33,279 nucleotides of DNA from an uncultured Candidatus Melainabacteria bacterium (lineage in GTDB: Bacteria; Cyanobacteriota; Vampirovibrionia; Gastranaerophilales; Gastranaerophilaceae): assembly GCA_934692665.1 (NCBI GenBank), contig CAKUUG010000017.1:1-33279 (forward strand), read 5' to 3'. The position numbers and the translations under genes are program-made. Positions 1 through 7,509 of the stretch are shown here, one piece after another. The notes beneath the pieces are model-generated. The model did not search any database and was not told the DNA's origin. It saw only the letters and a list, made by a program, of their open reading frames with translations. Every line of letters starts with the position of its first letter. The stretch's first letter is position 1.

Positions 1-570
1 GCTCGCAAAAACCTAGAAACTCAACAAATCAACCTCGACACAATCAACCAAAAGCTTGACGAAATGCAAGCACAAGACATTGTAAATGAATATTCTTCAA
101 CAACTCTTGGTGAAAAAATCATTAATTTTGCACAACAATTTATAGGTAGAACAGAAGGTGACATGAGCAGTATATTGGCTGCTGCAGGTTTGTATGATGC
201 AGGTCAATGGTGTGCCGATTTTGTAAGCTACTGTTTGCAACAAAACGGAATCAATGTTGCAGAACACTCTGTTAGCGGTCTAATCGGCTGGGGACAAGCA
301 AATGGAACTTATGTACAAGGTAGCGAAGCAAACGAAACAAATGTTAAACCGGGAGACATTGTTGTATGGAAAGGTACACAAGGCTTTGATTCTCATACAG
401 GTATCGTTACATCTATATATAAAGAAAATGGCGTTTACTACTATACAACCCTAGAAGGCAATATGGGTCTTTCAGACGGAGTAAGAGGTGTTAGCACACG
501 TGAAACCTGTCGTACAAGTACCGAAAAATTGAGATTAGATGGAGCTACAGGCTATATACAAATCACATAA
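1..570 (+). CDS. CHAP-domain cysteine peptidase/amidase, 5' end outside window
   Basis: The frame is open from base 1, so the protein begins upstream; the ATG at 64 is internal. The first 20 or so visible residues are polar and rich in Gln, Asn and Leu, which suggests the end of a coiled coil. A CHAP (NlpC/P60-like) domain follows. The likely nucleophile is the Cys in GQWCADF (residue 50 counted from the internal ATG), the His is in SHTGIV (about 111) and the polar third residue lies in LEGN (about 133). Family members cut peptidoglycan peptides or amide bonds in cell separation or wall turnover. The protein ends shortly after the domain, and a strong terminator follows. Any export signal would be in the missing N-terminus. 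The domain call is firm; the substrate is unknown. Confidence 0.85.
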   Translation, partial: ARKNLETQQINLDTINQKLDEMQAQDIVNEYSSTTLGEKIINFAQQFIGRTEGDMSSILAAAGLYDAGQWCADFVSYCLQQNGINVAEHSVSGLIGWGQANGTYVQGSEANETNVKPGDIVVWKGTQGFDSHTGIVTSIYKENGVYYYTTLEGNMGLSDGVRGVSTRETCRTSTEKLRLDGATGYIQIT

Positions 571-590
571 AATATTTTTTGAATTTATCA

Positions 591-632
591 AATTGGCATG
601 CTGATTTTTTAATTGAGCATGCCAATTTTTTT
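591..632 (+). terminator. Rho-independent terminator of the CHAP gene
   Basis: A perfect 12-bp stem (591-602 with 616-627, containing TTGGCATGC) has a 13-nt loop and runs straight into a T tract. It lies about 20 nt after the CHAP stop codon. Confidence 0.92.
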
Positions 633-670
633 ATGTTTTTCTTTCTTTTTACATTTATTTACAAGGTTAA

Positions 671-802
671 GGATTTTTAAATTCCATGGAAACATGCACT
701 AATCATGGATTGTAGAATTTAAAAACCCTTTAAACCATGTGATACCATGGGTTTTGAGGTGGCGAAACCCTTGAAAATCAAGCATGGCAGTCAATACCAT
801 GA
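671..802. other. Hairpin-rich gene-free stretch, possible structured RNA
   Basis: No plausible reading frame is visible in 571-927. A long imperfect stem pairs 671-684 with 715-728 (13 of 14 pairs), extended inside by CCATG (685-689 region) with CATGG (704-708). GGGTTT at 749-754 can pair with AAACCC at 765-770, and GGGTTTT can instead pair with AAAACCC at 722-728, so helices compete. CATG-containing words recur about six times between 684 and 802. It lies between the CHAP terminator and the promoter of the next gene, so it would need its own promoter, on either strand, to be an RNA. No known RNA family is recognised. Confidence 0.4.
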
Positions 803-836
803 TTGTAAATTGTCGTAATAATTCGCTGTAATTTGC

Positions 837-864
837 TTGATAATTGAGTCTTAAAAGATATAAT
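837..864 (+). promoter_or_regulatory. Promoter for the small Cys-rich protein gene
   Basis: A TTGATA -35 box (837-842) and a TATAAT -10 box (859-864) are separated by 16 nt. The predicted start near 871 gives a leader of about 57 nt before the GTG at 928. Confidence 0.7.
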
Positions 865-927
865 TATATTAAAGCCAAAGGACACAAGGTTTTTAGGGCT
901 ACTAGATTTTATTGGGAGAGTTTATAA

Positions 928-1149
928 GTGTTAAAGAGTAGAGATTTTGGCAGAGCCACAGCTGTAAGAAGATGGACTCCGACCGCAATCGAGTGTTACA
1001 AAAGAGGATGCAATTGCGAAGGATGTTTTTATACAGACTTCTTCAACAGTTCAAGTCAAAAATGCCAAATGAAAGCATCTGTTTTAGAATTAGTCAGAGT
1101 TTTAGGCAAACCGGACATAGAATTGAAACAAGTACTAACTGAAGAATAG
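928..1149 (+). CDS. Small cysteine-rich protein, possible metal binder
   Basis: The 73-residue product is of no family I can name. It opens with GTG, preceded by a good ribosome-binding site (GGGAGAG, 914-920, 7 nt spacing). The N-terminus is basic (RRW near 14-16). A Cys cluster follows at about residues 23-33 with spacing C-x4-C-x-C-x2-C, and a fifth Cys lies in SQKCQMK. The C-terminus is a predicted helix of the form VLELVRVLGKP. The Cys spacing suggests a zinc or Fe-S site, and the basic start plus terminal helix could suit a small nucleic-acid-binding regulator; both are inferences. It is a single-gene unit with its own promoter and terminator. Confidence 0.75.
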   Translation: MLKSRDFGRATAVRRWTPTAIECYKRGCNCEGCFYTDFFNSSSQKCQMKASVLELVRVLGKPDIELKQVLTEE

Positions 1150-1177
1150 CTTTAAATTTTAATTTATACACTATTTT

Positions 1178-1216
1178 AATATGGTTGAAAAAATCAACCA
1201 TATTTTATTTTTTTTA
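1178..1216. terminator. Terminator between the Cys-rich gene and cdd
   Basis: A perfect 11-bp stem (1178-1188 with 1194-1204) with a 5-nt loop is followed by a T-rich run on the plus strand. It ends the Cys-rich gene. The run of A before it is short on the other strand, so its use by the convergent cdd gene is less certain. Confidence 0.8.
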
Positions 1217-1606
1217 TTCAAACTTAAATCCAAAAGGAAATATTTCTTTTAGAGTCAAAACAAAAAACCCGTTTTCATCTTCTAGAATGACTTTTATATT
1301 TTCATCCAGTGCAAATTCGCCTAACCACTGTCTACAAGCACCACAAGGCATACATCTTTTTTGTTTTGGAGAATAAATCGCAATCGCTTTTATTTTTGTT
1401 GTTTCTCCCATATTGATAGCACTCGACATTGCGTTTCTTTCTGCACACAACGAAAGACCATAGCTTGCGTTTTCAACATTGCATCCTGTATATATTTTTC
1501 CGCTTTCGTATAAAATACAGGCTCCTACAGGAAATTTTGAATAAGGGCAATATGCATTCTTTGAGGCGTTTTTTGCCTTTTCAAAAAGTTCATTTATATC
1601 TTGCAT
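1214..1606 (-). CDS. cdd: Cytidine deaminase
   Basis: The 130-residue protein converts cytidine or deoxycytidine to the uridine forms in pyrimidine salvage, in the cytoplasm. It shows the zinc site of the small tetrameric family: CAERNA (ligand C54, proton shuttle E56) and MPCGACRQ (C88, C91), plus the FPVGA and GCNVENASYG substrate-binding segments. The frame is open a further 22 codons upstream, but the ATG at 1606 is chosen because AGAGG lies 9 nt before it and the upstream residues are an uncharged Ile/Phe-rich string not found in the family. It is probably the last gene of the run starting at 7380, 62 nt after ribD. Confidence 0.95.
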   Translation of the reverse strand: MQDINELFEKAKNASKNAYCPYSKFPVGACILYESGKIYTGCNVENASYGLSLCAERNAMSSAINMGETTKIKAIAIYSPKQKRCMPCGACRQWLGEFALDENIKVILEDENGFFVLTLKEIFPFGFKFE

Positions 1607-1668
1607 TAATAACCTCTTTTTGTTAAAAAAAATTGTAATTGATATTATACTAAAAATTAAAGCTATTT

Positions 1669-2733
1669 TCAAGTATTTTTTGAAACTCTTGCACTAATCA
1701 AAACGTCATTTTGCAGTTTTTTTATTTTTATATCACGAAGTTTTATCGCTTCATCAACTTTTAAATTTTCGATCCCATCAACAAAATTTATTCCATTACC
1801 AAAAATTTTTGGTGCAATAAATTGGTTAATTTCATCTACTTCATTATTTTTAAAAAGCAAAGAATTGAAGCCTGAACCTGCTTCTACCATAATAGAATAA
1901 ATTTTCATTTCATACAGTTTTTTAAACAATTCATCAAAATCGCCATTAAAAGAAATTTGTTCTACAGTTTTTGGCAATTGAATTTTTGAATTGTTAATTA
2001 AAATTTTTCTTACGCCGTCATCTTTAAACACTTCATAATCTAATGGAATTTTGTTATTCGGGTCAAAAATTATTCTTGTTGGTGATTTTTTGTTTTTTAT
2101 TCTTACGTTTAATTTTGGATTGTCTTTTAAAATTGTACCTGATGCAGACATTATTGCTTGGTATTCGCTTCTAAAATTTTGGACAATTTTTCTTGAATAT
2201 TCGTCCGAAATCCACTTTGATTCACCAATTTTTGTTGCAATTTTGCCATCTAGTGTTGTTGCTGTTTTTAGCATAATATAGGGTTTTTTGGTTAAGATAT
2301 TTTTGATAAAAATTTTATTCAATTCAAGGCATTCTTCCTTTAAAACCCCAACAACAACCTCAATTCCGGCTTTTTTTAGCTTTTCTATGCCTCTGCCTTG
2401 TACAATCGGATTTATGTCTTTCATTCCAATGATTGCTTTTTTAAAACCTGATTTAACAATCAAATCCGCACAGGGAGGAGTTTTTCCATAGTGCGAACAA
2501 GGTTCTAAATTAACAATAATCGTTTTATCTTTTGTGTTTCCTTTTGCAGAATCTATTGCATTTACTTCTGCATGACTTTTTCCGTATTCTTTGTGATAGC
2601 CGACAGATACTATTTCGTCCTTTTTTTCATCATAAACAATAGCCCCGACAAAAGGATTTGGCATGTTTTTGCCTTTTGCTTTTTTTGCCAAACTTAGGCA
2701 TTTTCGCATCAATTTTTCATATTTTTTTATCAT
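1669..2733 (-). CDS. ribD: Bifunctional riboflavin deaminase-reductase
   Basis: The 354-residue protein carries out two cytoplasmic steps of riboflavin synthesis: deamination of the pyrimidine from GTP cyclohydrolase II, then NADPH-dependent reduction of its ribose. The N-terminal deaminase domain has HAE (54-56) and PCSHYGKTPPC (C79 and C88) as its zinc site. The reductase half starts near 150 with TATTLDGKIA. Length matches the family. The ATG lies 2 nt after the CpaF-like stop with no clear ribosome-binding site, so translational coupling is likely. The other rib genes here are 20 kb away at 22.8-24.7 kb. No FMN riboswitch is seen. Confidence 0.95.
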   Translation of the reverse strand: MIKKYEKLMRKCLSLAKKAKGKNMPNPFVGAIVYDEKKDEIVSVGYHKEYGKSHAEVNAIDSAKGNTKDKTIIVNLEPCSHYGKTPPCADLIVKSGFKKAIIGMKDINPIVQGRGIEKLKKAGIEVVVGVLKEECLELNKIFIKNILTKKPYIMLKTATTLDGKIATKIGESKWISDEYSRKIVQNFRSEYQAIMSASGTILKDNPKLNVRIKNKKSPTRIIFDPNNKIPLDYEVFKDDGVRKILINNSKIQLPKTVEQISFNGDFDELFKKLYEMKIYSIMVEAGSGFNSLLFKNNEVDEINQFIAPKIFGNGINFVDGIENLKVDEAIKLRDIKIKKLQNDVLISARVSKNT

Positions 2734-2735
2734 GT

Positions 2736-4142
2736 TTAAGAATTTTGTTCTTCGTTTTTAAGATTTTTTCTGACTTCGTCGAATTTTTCTTGGGCTTTTT
2801 TCATAAATGCTTCGTCATAGACAATGTTCATATTTTCTATTATAGCCGGATTTTCTTCTTCTTTTATATTTTCAACAATTTGTTTATCGACAGAATGCAA
2901 TTTTTCGATAGAAGGCATAACTGTTTGCTTTTGTGCTACATATTTTTCCAAATTTTCAGAATTTAAGTCTTTTCTGAATTTTTTCAAAATTTCAGGATTT
3001 ATACCTTTTTTTTGTAAATCTTTAAATGGCGACAAAGTATAAGTATGTTTGTAATCTGAATTAAAAATATTCAAATTGATTGTATCAATATCATCTTCCA
3101 AAAACATATCAGGAGCATATCCTGTTGAATAATGTTCATTATTTTCATTAAACAAAAATATATCATTAAAGACGGAAATGTCGTCATTTTTTGTAATTTC
3201 AGCTATAGAAGTTACCTTTTTGTCATCTAAATTTTCTACAACAAACGTAAAATCAAAAATTTTATAGGCTTCTTTTTTTGCTTTTTCTTCTGAAAAATGC
3301 GGATTTATTTTTGATATTTCTAATGCGATTTTTTCTATCGCTTCTTCTCTGGTGTCTGCTTCGATATTCAAAATCATACCTTTAAAGCCATCTAGAAGAT
3401 TTTTTATTACACAAGAAGAAGAAAATTCAAAATCATTCAAAAAAATCCCATCAGGAGTCGATTTGAATATTGATTTTAAAACAGAAGTTTCTTTTTCATT
3501 TCCCAATTCGAAAACATCGTAATTAGAAAAATTTGTTTTTTCAACAACAACTTCTTTTGAAAAATCAACAAACGAGTATCTGAAATTTGTGGGCATTTTT
3601 TTAGCTATTGCAGACAACAAAGTTGTTTTTAAGGTTTTTCTTTTTCCTATAATTAAAATATTTTTTTTGAATTTTAACAATGCTTGTAAAAAAATAGAAA
3701 TTTCTTTCGAGATTGCTTGATTTTCTTCCAAACTCTCCAATGTCCCAAATTTGTCCCTGTAGCATTTTATGTACATAGTCGACATATTGCTCAAAGGAGG
3801 CAAAGTCGCTGTAACATTGAAACCCAGTTTGTAATTGAATTTTATAAAATCTTCTTGGGCATTTGAATATTTTTTTATTATATTTTGAAGTTGAATTTCA
3901 TCCCTAAATGAGTTTGTTGAACGGTGAAGTTTCGTTTTTCTTTCAATAAAAATATTTCTTGGGCCATTAACAAAAATCGCATTTATATCATCATCATCAA
4001 GCAATGTATCTACTGCACCCAATGAAAGAGTGTTTTGCATTTCTTCACTTGATTGATAATACTGTTGCATATTGAATTCAACATCAATATTTTTTTGATT
4101 TTTTGTATTTGAATTTGTATTGAATCTATCTTTTAGCGACAA
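2736..4142 (-). CDS. Degenerate CpaF/TadA-like secretion ATPase
   Basis: The 468-residue protein follows the CpaF (Tad pilus/type II secretion ATPase) layout. DINAIFVNGPRNIFIER (52-68) matches the CpaF N-terminal domain, TATLPPLS (111-118) matches the VNAVIPPL segment, and KKVTSIAEIT with DIFLFN and STGYAP (308-344) matches its C-terminus. Catalytic motifs have decayed. The Walker A position reads GKRKTLKT (166-173), lacking the Gly before Lys. The acidic VGEVRG motif has become LNDFEF (235-240), and the His of TIHAN is lost (LNIEAD, 258-263). About 125 extra charged residues follow the core. The start is TTG, preceded by GGGGG. It sits 1 nt after the CpaE-like gene. It is probably a non-hydrolysing paralogue with a scaffolding or regulatory role (inference). 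Confidence 0.8.
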   Translation of the reverse strand: MSLKDRFNTNSNTKNQKNIDVEFNMQQYYQSSEEMQNTLSLGAVDTLLDDDDINAIFVNGPRNIFIERKTKLHRSTNSFRDEIQLQNIIKKYSNAQEDFIKFNYKLGFNVTATLPPLSNMSTMYIKCYRDKFGTLESLEENQAISKEISIFLQALLKFKKNILIIGKRKTLKTTLLSAIAKKMPTNFRYSFVDFSKEVVVEKTNFSNYDVFELGNEKETSVLKSIFKSTPDGIFLNDFEFSSSCVIKNLLDGFKGMILNIEADTREEAIEKIALEISKINPHFSEEKAKKEAYKIFDFTFVVENLDDKKVTSIAEITKNDDISVFNDIFLFNENNEHYSTGYAPDMFLEDDIDTINLNIFNSDYKHTYTLSPFKDLQKKGINPEILKKFRKDLNSENLEKYVAQKQTVMPSIEKLHSVDKQIVENIKEEENPAIIENMNIVYDEAFMKKAQEKFDEVRKNLKNEEQNS

Positions 4143-4143
4143 T

Positions 4144-5322
4144 TTATTCCCCCATTCTCTTCAGCAAATCAAACATCCCAACTTCTTCTTTTTTGTTTGT
4201 TTTAAAAATTTCATCAAAATCGATTTTTGCAATTTCTTCTGAAATTTTTTTGTACGCTTTTGCAATGTTCGATTGCGGGTTTGCTTCTTCAACCAACAAA
4301 TTTCTGTTTATTGAATCTATTAAAGTAATATAGTTATTTTGAACTGTATAGTCGATTTTTTTGTTTAATATTATTTCTATTTTTTCTTTTGTATCAATAG
4401 AATCCGGTATTGTTCTATTAATCAACAGTTTTGTCCTGTTTTCATTATAGCCTATTTTTTCGAATAATTCATAACATTGTTGAAGATTTTTTACCTGTTG
4501 AAGATTGAACAATCCCACAAGCACAATCAAATCAATATTATTCAAAATAGAAAGCGTTTTTTCATCGATATTTGCATCAATATCAACAAAAATATAATCA
4601 AAAACTTTTTTTAGGCTGTTCAAGATTTTTATTATATCTTTTTTTGAAAAATTTGTTATTTTGACTTCTTCAAATAGCGACAAAACAAACAAATTCGTAT
4701 CTTTTAGGCAGGCAATATTTTCTTTTAGAGTTTTTTTATCAAAATTTTCAATATTATTTAAGATATATTCAAAACTCTGTTTGTTTTTTACACCCAAATA
4801 ATCTGAAACATCTGAAGATTTTGTATTCAAATCCAAAATGCAGACTTTTTCGTCTGTATTTTGAGAAAGACAATACGCAACATTTACCAGAGTAGAAGTT
4901 TTTCCTGTTCCATTTTTCAAAGAAAAGAATGTTATTGTTTTTGCTCTTTTGTTTTCGTCTTTTTTTGTCAATTTTTTAATACTTGCATCCAAAACAACAC
5001 CCAAAACAGGCTTTAGGATTAATTCTTCAATTTCGTATTGTTTTAGTTCTTCTACCAAAGAAGAATTTATGATAGACGACATAGCGATAAATTTTAGATT
5101 TCGTTTTTTTGATTTCAATTTTTTGATATTTTCAATGATTTCTTTTAAATTTTCGACTTGAACATCAAAAACCACCAAATCAATCGCATTTATGTCAATA
5201 TTTTGAAGTTTGCAAAAATCAGAAAAACCGCCCAGATACTCGGTTTCTGTATTATTTTTTATTATAGATGAAACCAAATCAAGACTTTTTGTATTGTTAT
5301 CTATAATGACGGTTTTTATCAC
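4144..5322 (-). CDS. CpaE-like receiver plus MinD/ParA-type ATPase
   Basis: The 392-residue protein has two domains. Residues 1-115 look like a response-regulator receiver with D8, phospho-acceptor candidate D53, Ser82/Ser83 and K104 (LKP) in the expected places. Residues 128-370 are a MinD/ParA-like ATPase with a deviant Walker A, KNGTGKTS (136-143), then CILDLN and YIFVDID strands. This is the CpaE arrangement, which localises Tad pilus machinery. Unlike many CpaE proteins, the receiver seems to keep its phosphorylation residues. The GTG start has AGAGG 6 nt upstream and overlaps the CinA-type stop by 4 nt. It is followed at 1 nt by the CpaF-like gene, so the pair is likely co-translated. 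No pilin or other cpa/tad gene is visible. Confidence 0.82.
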   Translation of the reverse strand: MIKTVIIDNNTKSLDLVSSIIKNNTETEYLGGFSDFCKLQNIDINAIDLVVFDVQVENLKEIIENIKKLKSKKRNLKFIAMSSIINSSLVEELKQYEIEELILKPVLGVVLDASIKKLTKKDENKRAKTITFFSLKNGTGKTSTLVNVAYCLSQNTDEKVCILDLNTKSSDVSDYLGVKNKQSFEYILNNIENFDKKTLKENIACLKDTNLFVLSLFEEVKITNFSKKDIIKILNSLKKVFDYIFVDIDANIDEKTLSILNNIDLIVLVGLFNLQQVKNLQQCYELFEKIGYNENRTKLLINRTIPDSIDTKEKIEIILNKKIDYTVQNNYITLIDSINRNLLVEEANPQSNIAKAYKKISEEIAKIDFDEIFKTNKKEEVGMFDLLKRMGE

Positions 5323-5828
5323 ATTGAACCTCTGAATTGTTCATCTAAAAACTCTAAAAACATCTCCAAGGCATTTTCTACAATGTCTTTTTTGATTGTG
5401 GTTCTTGTTTTTTCTTTTGACAAAAATTTTGTGACTTTTATTTGTTTTTTATTGTTTTTTTTGTAACCAAAAGAAATATAACACGTCCCAACGGGTTTTT
5501 CAAAACTTCCGCCTGTTGGCCCTAAAATACCAGTTGTTGCAATAGAAGTGTCAGCATAATCAAGCAATCCTTCAGACATTTCAAATGCAGTATTTTCACT
5601 TACTGCACCAAAATCTTCAAGAGTTTTATTTTTTACATTTAAAAATCTGTTTTTTGCTTCATTGGAATATGTAACAAAATTTTGAAAAATAAAATCGCTT
5701 GCACCTGCAATATCTGTCAAATAAGAACTCAAAAGCCCACCTGTACAGCTTTCAGCTGTCGAAAGCGACAATTTGTTTTCGATTAGAATTTTTTTGATTT
5801 TTTGTAAAACTTCTTCTATATTTTCCAT
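5319..5828 (-). CDS. pncC: Nicotinamide-nucleotide amidohydrolase (CinA C-terminal type)
   Basis: The 169-residue stand-alone CinA C-terminal domain is predicted to deamidate NMN to nicotinate mononucleotide in the pyridine nucleotide cycle. The signature TAESCTGG is at 24-31 and the ligand loop TTGILGPTGG-x-FEKPVGT at about 98-115. The usual GIAGPGGG is slightly changed (Leu for Ala, Thr for Gly). It lacks the N-terminal CinA pyrophosphatase domain, as do the short E. coli-type enzymes. It follows the secreted-protein gene by 12 nt and overlaps the CpaE-like gene by 4 nt. The ribosome-binding site is weak (GAG). Confidence 0.88.
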   Translation of the reverse strand: MENIEEVLQKIKKILIENKLSLSTAESCTGGLLSSYLTDIAGASDFIFQNFVTYSNEAKNRFLNVKNKTLEDFGAVSENTAFEMSEGLLDYADTSIATTGILGPTGGSFEKPVGTCYISFGYKKNNKKQIKVTKFLSKEKTRTTIKKDIVENALEMFLEFLDEQFRGSM

Positions 5829-5840
5829 AACACTCGTTGT

Positions 5841-6530
5841 TTATGAAGGTATGTTGAGTTTTTGCAATATTATTATATTGAAACTATCATCTTTTTTGAT
5901 TATTACTTCATCGCCATGACGGAACAAATCTGCAATCGTATTATATACGGTACTGGAAGCACATGCAATACCTCCGCCAACTGCTCCTACAGGAACAAAC
6001 ACATATTTTGCACCGTTAAACATTTTGTTTCCTGTGTTTCTTCCCCATTCTATTGATTTTGCTACATATTTTGTAGAATTTTTTGCATCTTTTTTTACTG
6101 ATTTGAAATATCCACCATTTGTTGTAACAGCTCCATCAGTTTTAATAATGTATTCTGCAACAGTTGAAACACCGGCATTTAGAGGCAATTGTGTTCCTTG
6201 TTTTGTAATCAAATGGTCAAGCGTCATATACAAAGAGGCAGGACGAGAAAGCATTCTTGAGTATTTTACGCCTGTGATTCTACCTCTAAAAACTGTATTA
6301 GAAGGTAAAACCAATTTGTTGTTTACATAAATATCTTTTGCAAGATGAGCCTCGAACATATCTCCCTGAACAAGAGTCGTTGTTCTCACTTCATGGCCCA
6401 TTACCATTTCGAGTTTTGTTCCATAAGGTAGAGAAATACCGTCTATATCTGCATGCAACTGATATGTTGCAAAAGCTCTGTTAAAAAACATCATCAAAAA
6501 AGCAAATAATAATACTTTAATTTTTTTCAT
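5841..6530 (-). CDS. Secreted protein of unknown function
   Basis: The 229-residue product starts with a clear signal peptide (MKK, hydrophobic core, likely cleavage after AFA at residue 21). The mature part carries a segment at about 60-125 of the type VLPSNTVFRGRITGV followed by LDHLI-x4-GTQLPLNA. This resembles the beta-rich pattern of VirB10/TrbI-like and other envelope proteins (weak resemblance only). A Gly/Ala-rich stretch at about 178-192 could be membrane-associated. The ribosome-binding site AAGGAA is good, and the gene lies 10 nt after the HD-domain gene. It is probably periplasmic or outer-envelope. Its place just ahead of the CpaE/CpaF-like pair could mean an envelope-linked task, but this is inference. 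Confidence 0.7.
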   Translation of the reverse strand: MKKIKVLLFAFLMMFFNRAFATYQLHADIDGISLPYGTKLEMVMGHEVRTTTLVQGDMFEAHLAKDIYVNNKLVLPSNTVFRGRITGVKYSRMLSRPASLYMTLDHLITKQGTQLPLNAGVSTVAEYIIKTDGAVTTNGGYFKSVKKDAKNSTKYVAKSIEWGRNTGNKMFNGAKYVFVPVGAVGGGIACASSTVYNTIADLFRHGDEVIIKKDDSFNIIILQKLNIPS

Positions 6531-6540
6531 TTTTATTTCC

Positions 6541-7380
6541 TTAATTCATATCCTTTGTGTCATTAACGCTGGTTGCACCAAATTTTGCAGACAAATCGTC
6601 AACATGGTGAATTATATAATAAAAAGGCTCTAAATCTCTCTCGCCCAAGTCAATCATCGCACCCCATTCGCTTCTTCCGTGGTGAGCTGCTATCATTTTT
6701 GCTATATTTGAAAAACCATTTGTCATACATAATGTATAACCATATTGAGAGTGACTAATCCAGTCTTTTCTGAATTGTTCATTGTATTCAATCACGCCTG
6801 ATTCAACATTTACAATGTATTCAAATATTTTTCCGATATCATGAAGAATAACACCCGCTATCACTTCGTCTTCTTTTAGCCTTTTTTTAAAAGTTGGTAA
6901 AATCGTTTTTGCAATATCAACACATTCTTTTGTGTGAACCAAAAGCCCACCTATGTAGTTGTGGTGCATGGTTTTTGCTGCAGGGACAACAAGAAGTTTT
7001 TCTTTGTTTTCATTTAATATATTCAAAACAAAACTCTTTAATTTTTCGTCTTTAAATGATTCAACCGCCTCAATTATTTCATTAAACAATCTTTCTCTTA
7101 TATTTTCGTTTATGCCTAACCTTGCTTGTTCAAGAACTTCAAAATTATTTAAAAGACAGTTGTTATATCTTTCGTTGTAGCTTGCGGTTATTATTTTGAT
7201 TATGTTTCCTACTCTGGTTGCGATATCAGGGATTCTATTTAAAGTTTCTTCCCACAGTACACAATTCATTACAGAAAAATCGCCCAGATTTTTTATTTGC
7301 ATTTTGCCCATTTTTGTACCGGCTTTTGTATCACCAACGGCAAAAGATAGTATTTCGTATTTTGCTTTTAAATCTAACAT
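6541..7380 (-). CDS. OB-fold/HD-domain 3'-5' exonuclease, YhaM-like
   Basis: The 279-residue protein has an N-terminal OB-fold-like region (about 8-85) and an HD phosphohydrolase domain, the arrangement of YhaM/Cbf1 exoribonucleases. Metal ligands visible are H139/H140, H149 in GGLLVHT, H180-D181 in LHDIGK, H210, H233/H234 (AAHHG) and H258/H259 with D261. Such enzymes trim RNA or single-stranded DNA 3' ends in the cytoplasm. It is about 30 residues shorter than YhaM. It is the first gene of the minus-strand run ending with cdd. The ATG has no Shine-Dalgarno and lies 6 nt from a -10-like box. An HD phosphodiesterase with another substrate cannot be excluded. Confidence 0.82.
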   Translation of the reverse strand: MLDLKAKYEILSFAVGDTKAGTKMGKMQIKNLGDFSVMNCVLWEETLNRIPDIATRVGNIIKIITASYNERYNNCLLNNFEVLEQARLGINENIRERLFNEIIEAVESFKDEKLKSFVLNILNENKEKLLVVPAAKTMHHNYIGGLLVHTKECVDIAKTILPTFKKRLKEDEVIAGVILHDIGKIFEYIVNVESGVIEYNEQFRKDWISHSQYGYTLCMTNGFSNIAKMIAAHHGRSEWGAMIDLGERDLEPFYYIIHHVDDLSAKFGATSVNDTKDMN

Positions 7381-7386
7381 AAGTAT

Positions 7387-7415
7387 ATTTTACGACAAAC
7401 TATAAATAAGGTCTA
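7387..7415 (-). promoter_or_regulatory. Candidate leaderless promoter of the HD-domain gene
   Basis: On the minus strand TAGACC (7410-7415), a 17-nt spacer and TAAAAT (7387-7392) lie just ahead of the start codon, with 6 nt between the -10 box and the ATG. Transcription would start at or next to the A of the ATG. A second, leadered promoter from 7464-7469 is possible. Confidence 0.45.
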
Positions 7416-7418
7416 TTA

Positions 7419-7449
7419 TGTTACAAACAACTAATCCTACTGTTACAAA
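7419..7449. repeat. Tandem 9-bp direct repeat, possible activator sites
   Basis: TGTTACAAA occurs at 7419-7427 and 7441-7449, exactly 22 bp apart (two helical turns). The copies would be centred near -43 and -65 of the candidate minus-strand start, a usual activator position. The binding protein is unknown. Confidence 0.4.
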
Positions 7450-7460
7450 TTTTAATATTA

Positions 7461-7509
7461 ATTATTGTATCAAAGAGGGGTAAAATTTCAAATTTTTTGA
7501 TACAATAAT
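7461..7509. promoter_or_regulatory. Perfect 14-bp inverted repeat between divergent genes
   Basis: ATTATTGTATCAAA (7461-7474) and its exact reverse complement (7496-7509) flank 21 nt. The right arm contains the extended -10 TGATACAAT (7498-7506) for the GH13 gene. The left arm is the same element facing the HD-domain gene. The region is therefore probably a pair of divergent promoters, an operator pair, or both. The predicted RNA starts lie outside the repeat, so an RNA hairpin is less likely. Confidence 0.55.

Noticed and set aside
671..802. A tRNA, attachment site or CRISPR-like repeat in the hairpin-rich gap
   Set aside because: No cloverleaf and no regular repeat-spacer period; the repeated words are only 4-6 nt long.
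1607..1672. A 22-codon N-terminal extension of cytidine deaminase
   Set aside because: The ATG at 1606 has a good ribosome-binding site and fits the family start. The extension is a hydrophobic string absent from cytidine deaminases and overlaps the end of ribD.
2736..5322. Evidence of a Tad pilus locus
   Set aside because: Only cpaE- and cpaF-like genes occur, the latter degenerate, and no pilin, prepilin peptidase or tadBC genes are near.
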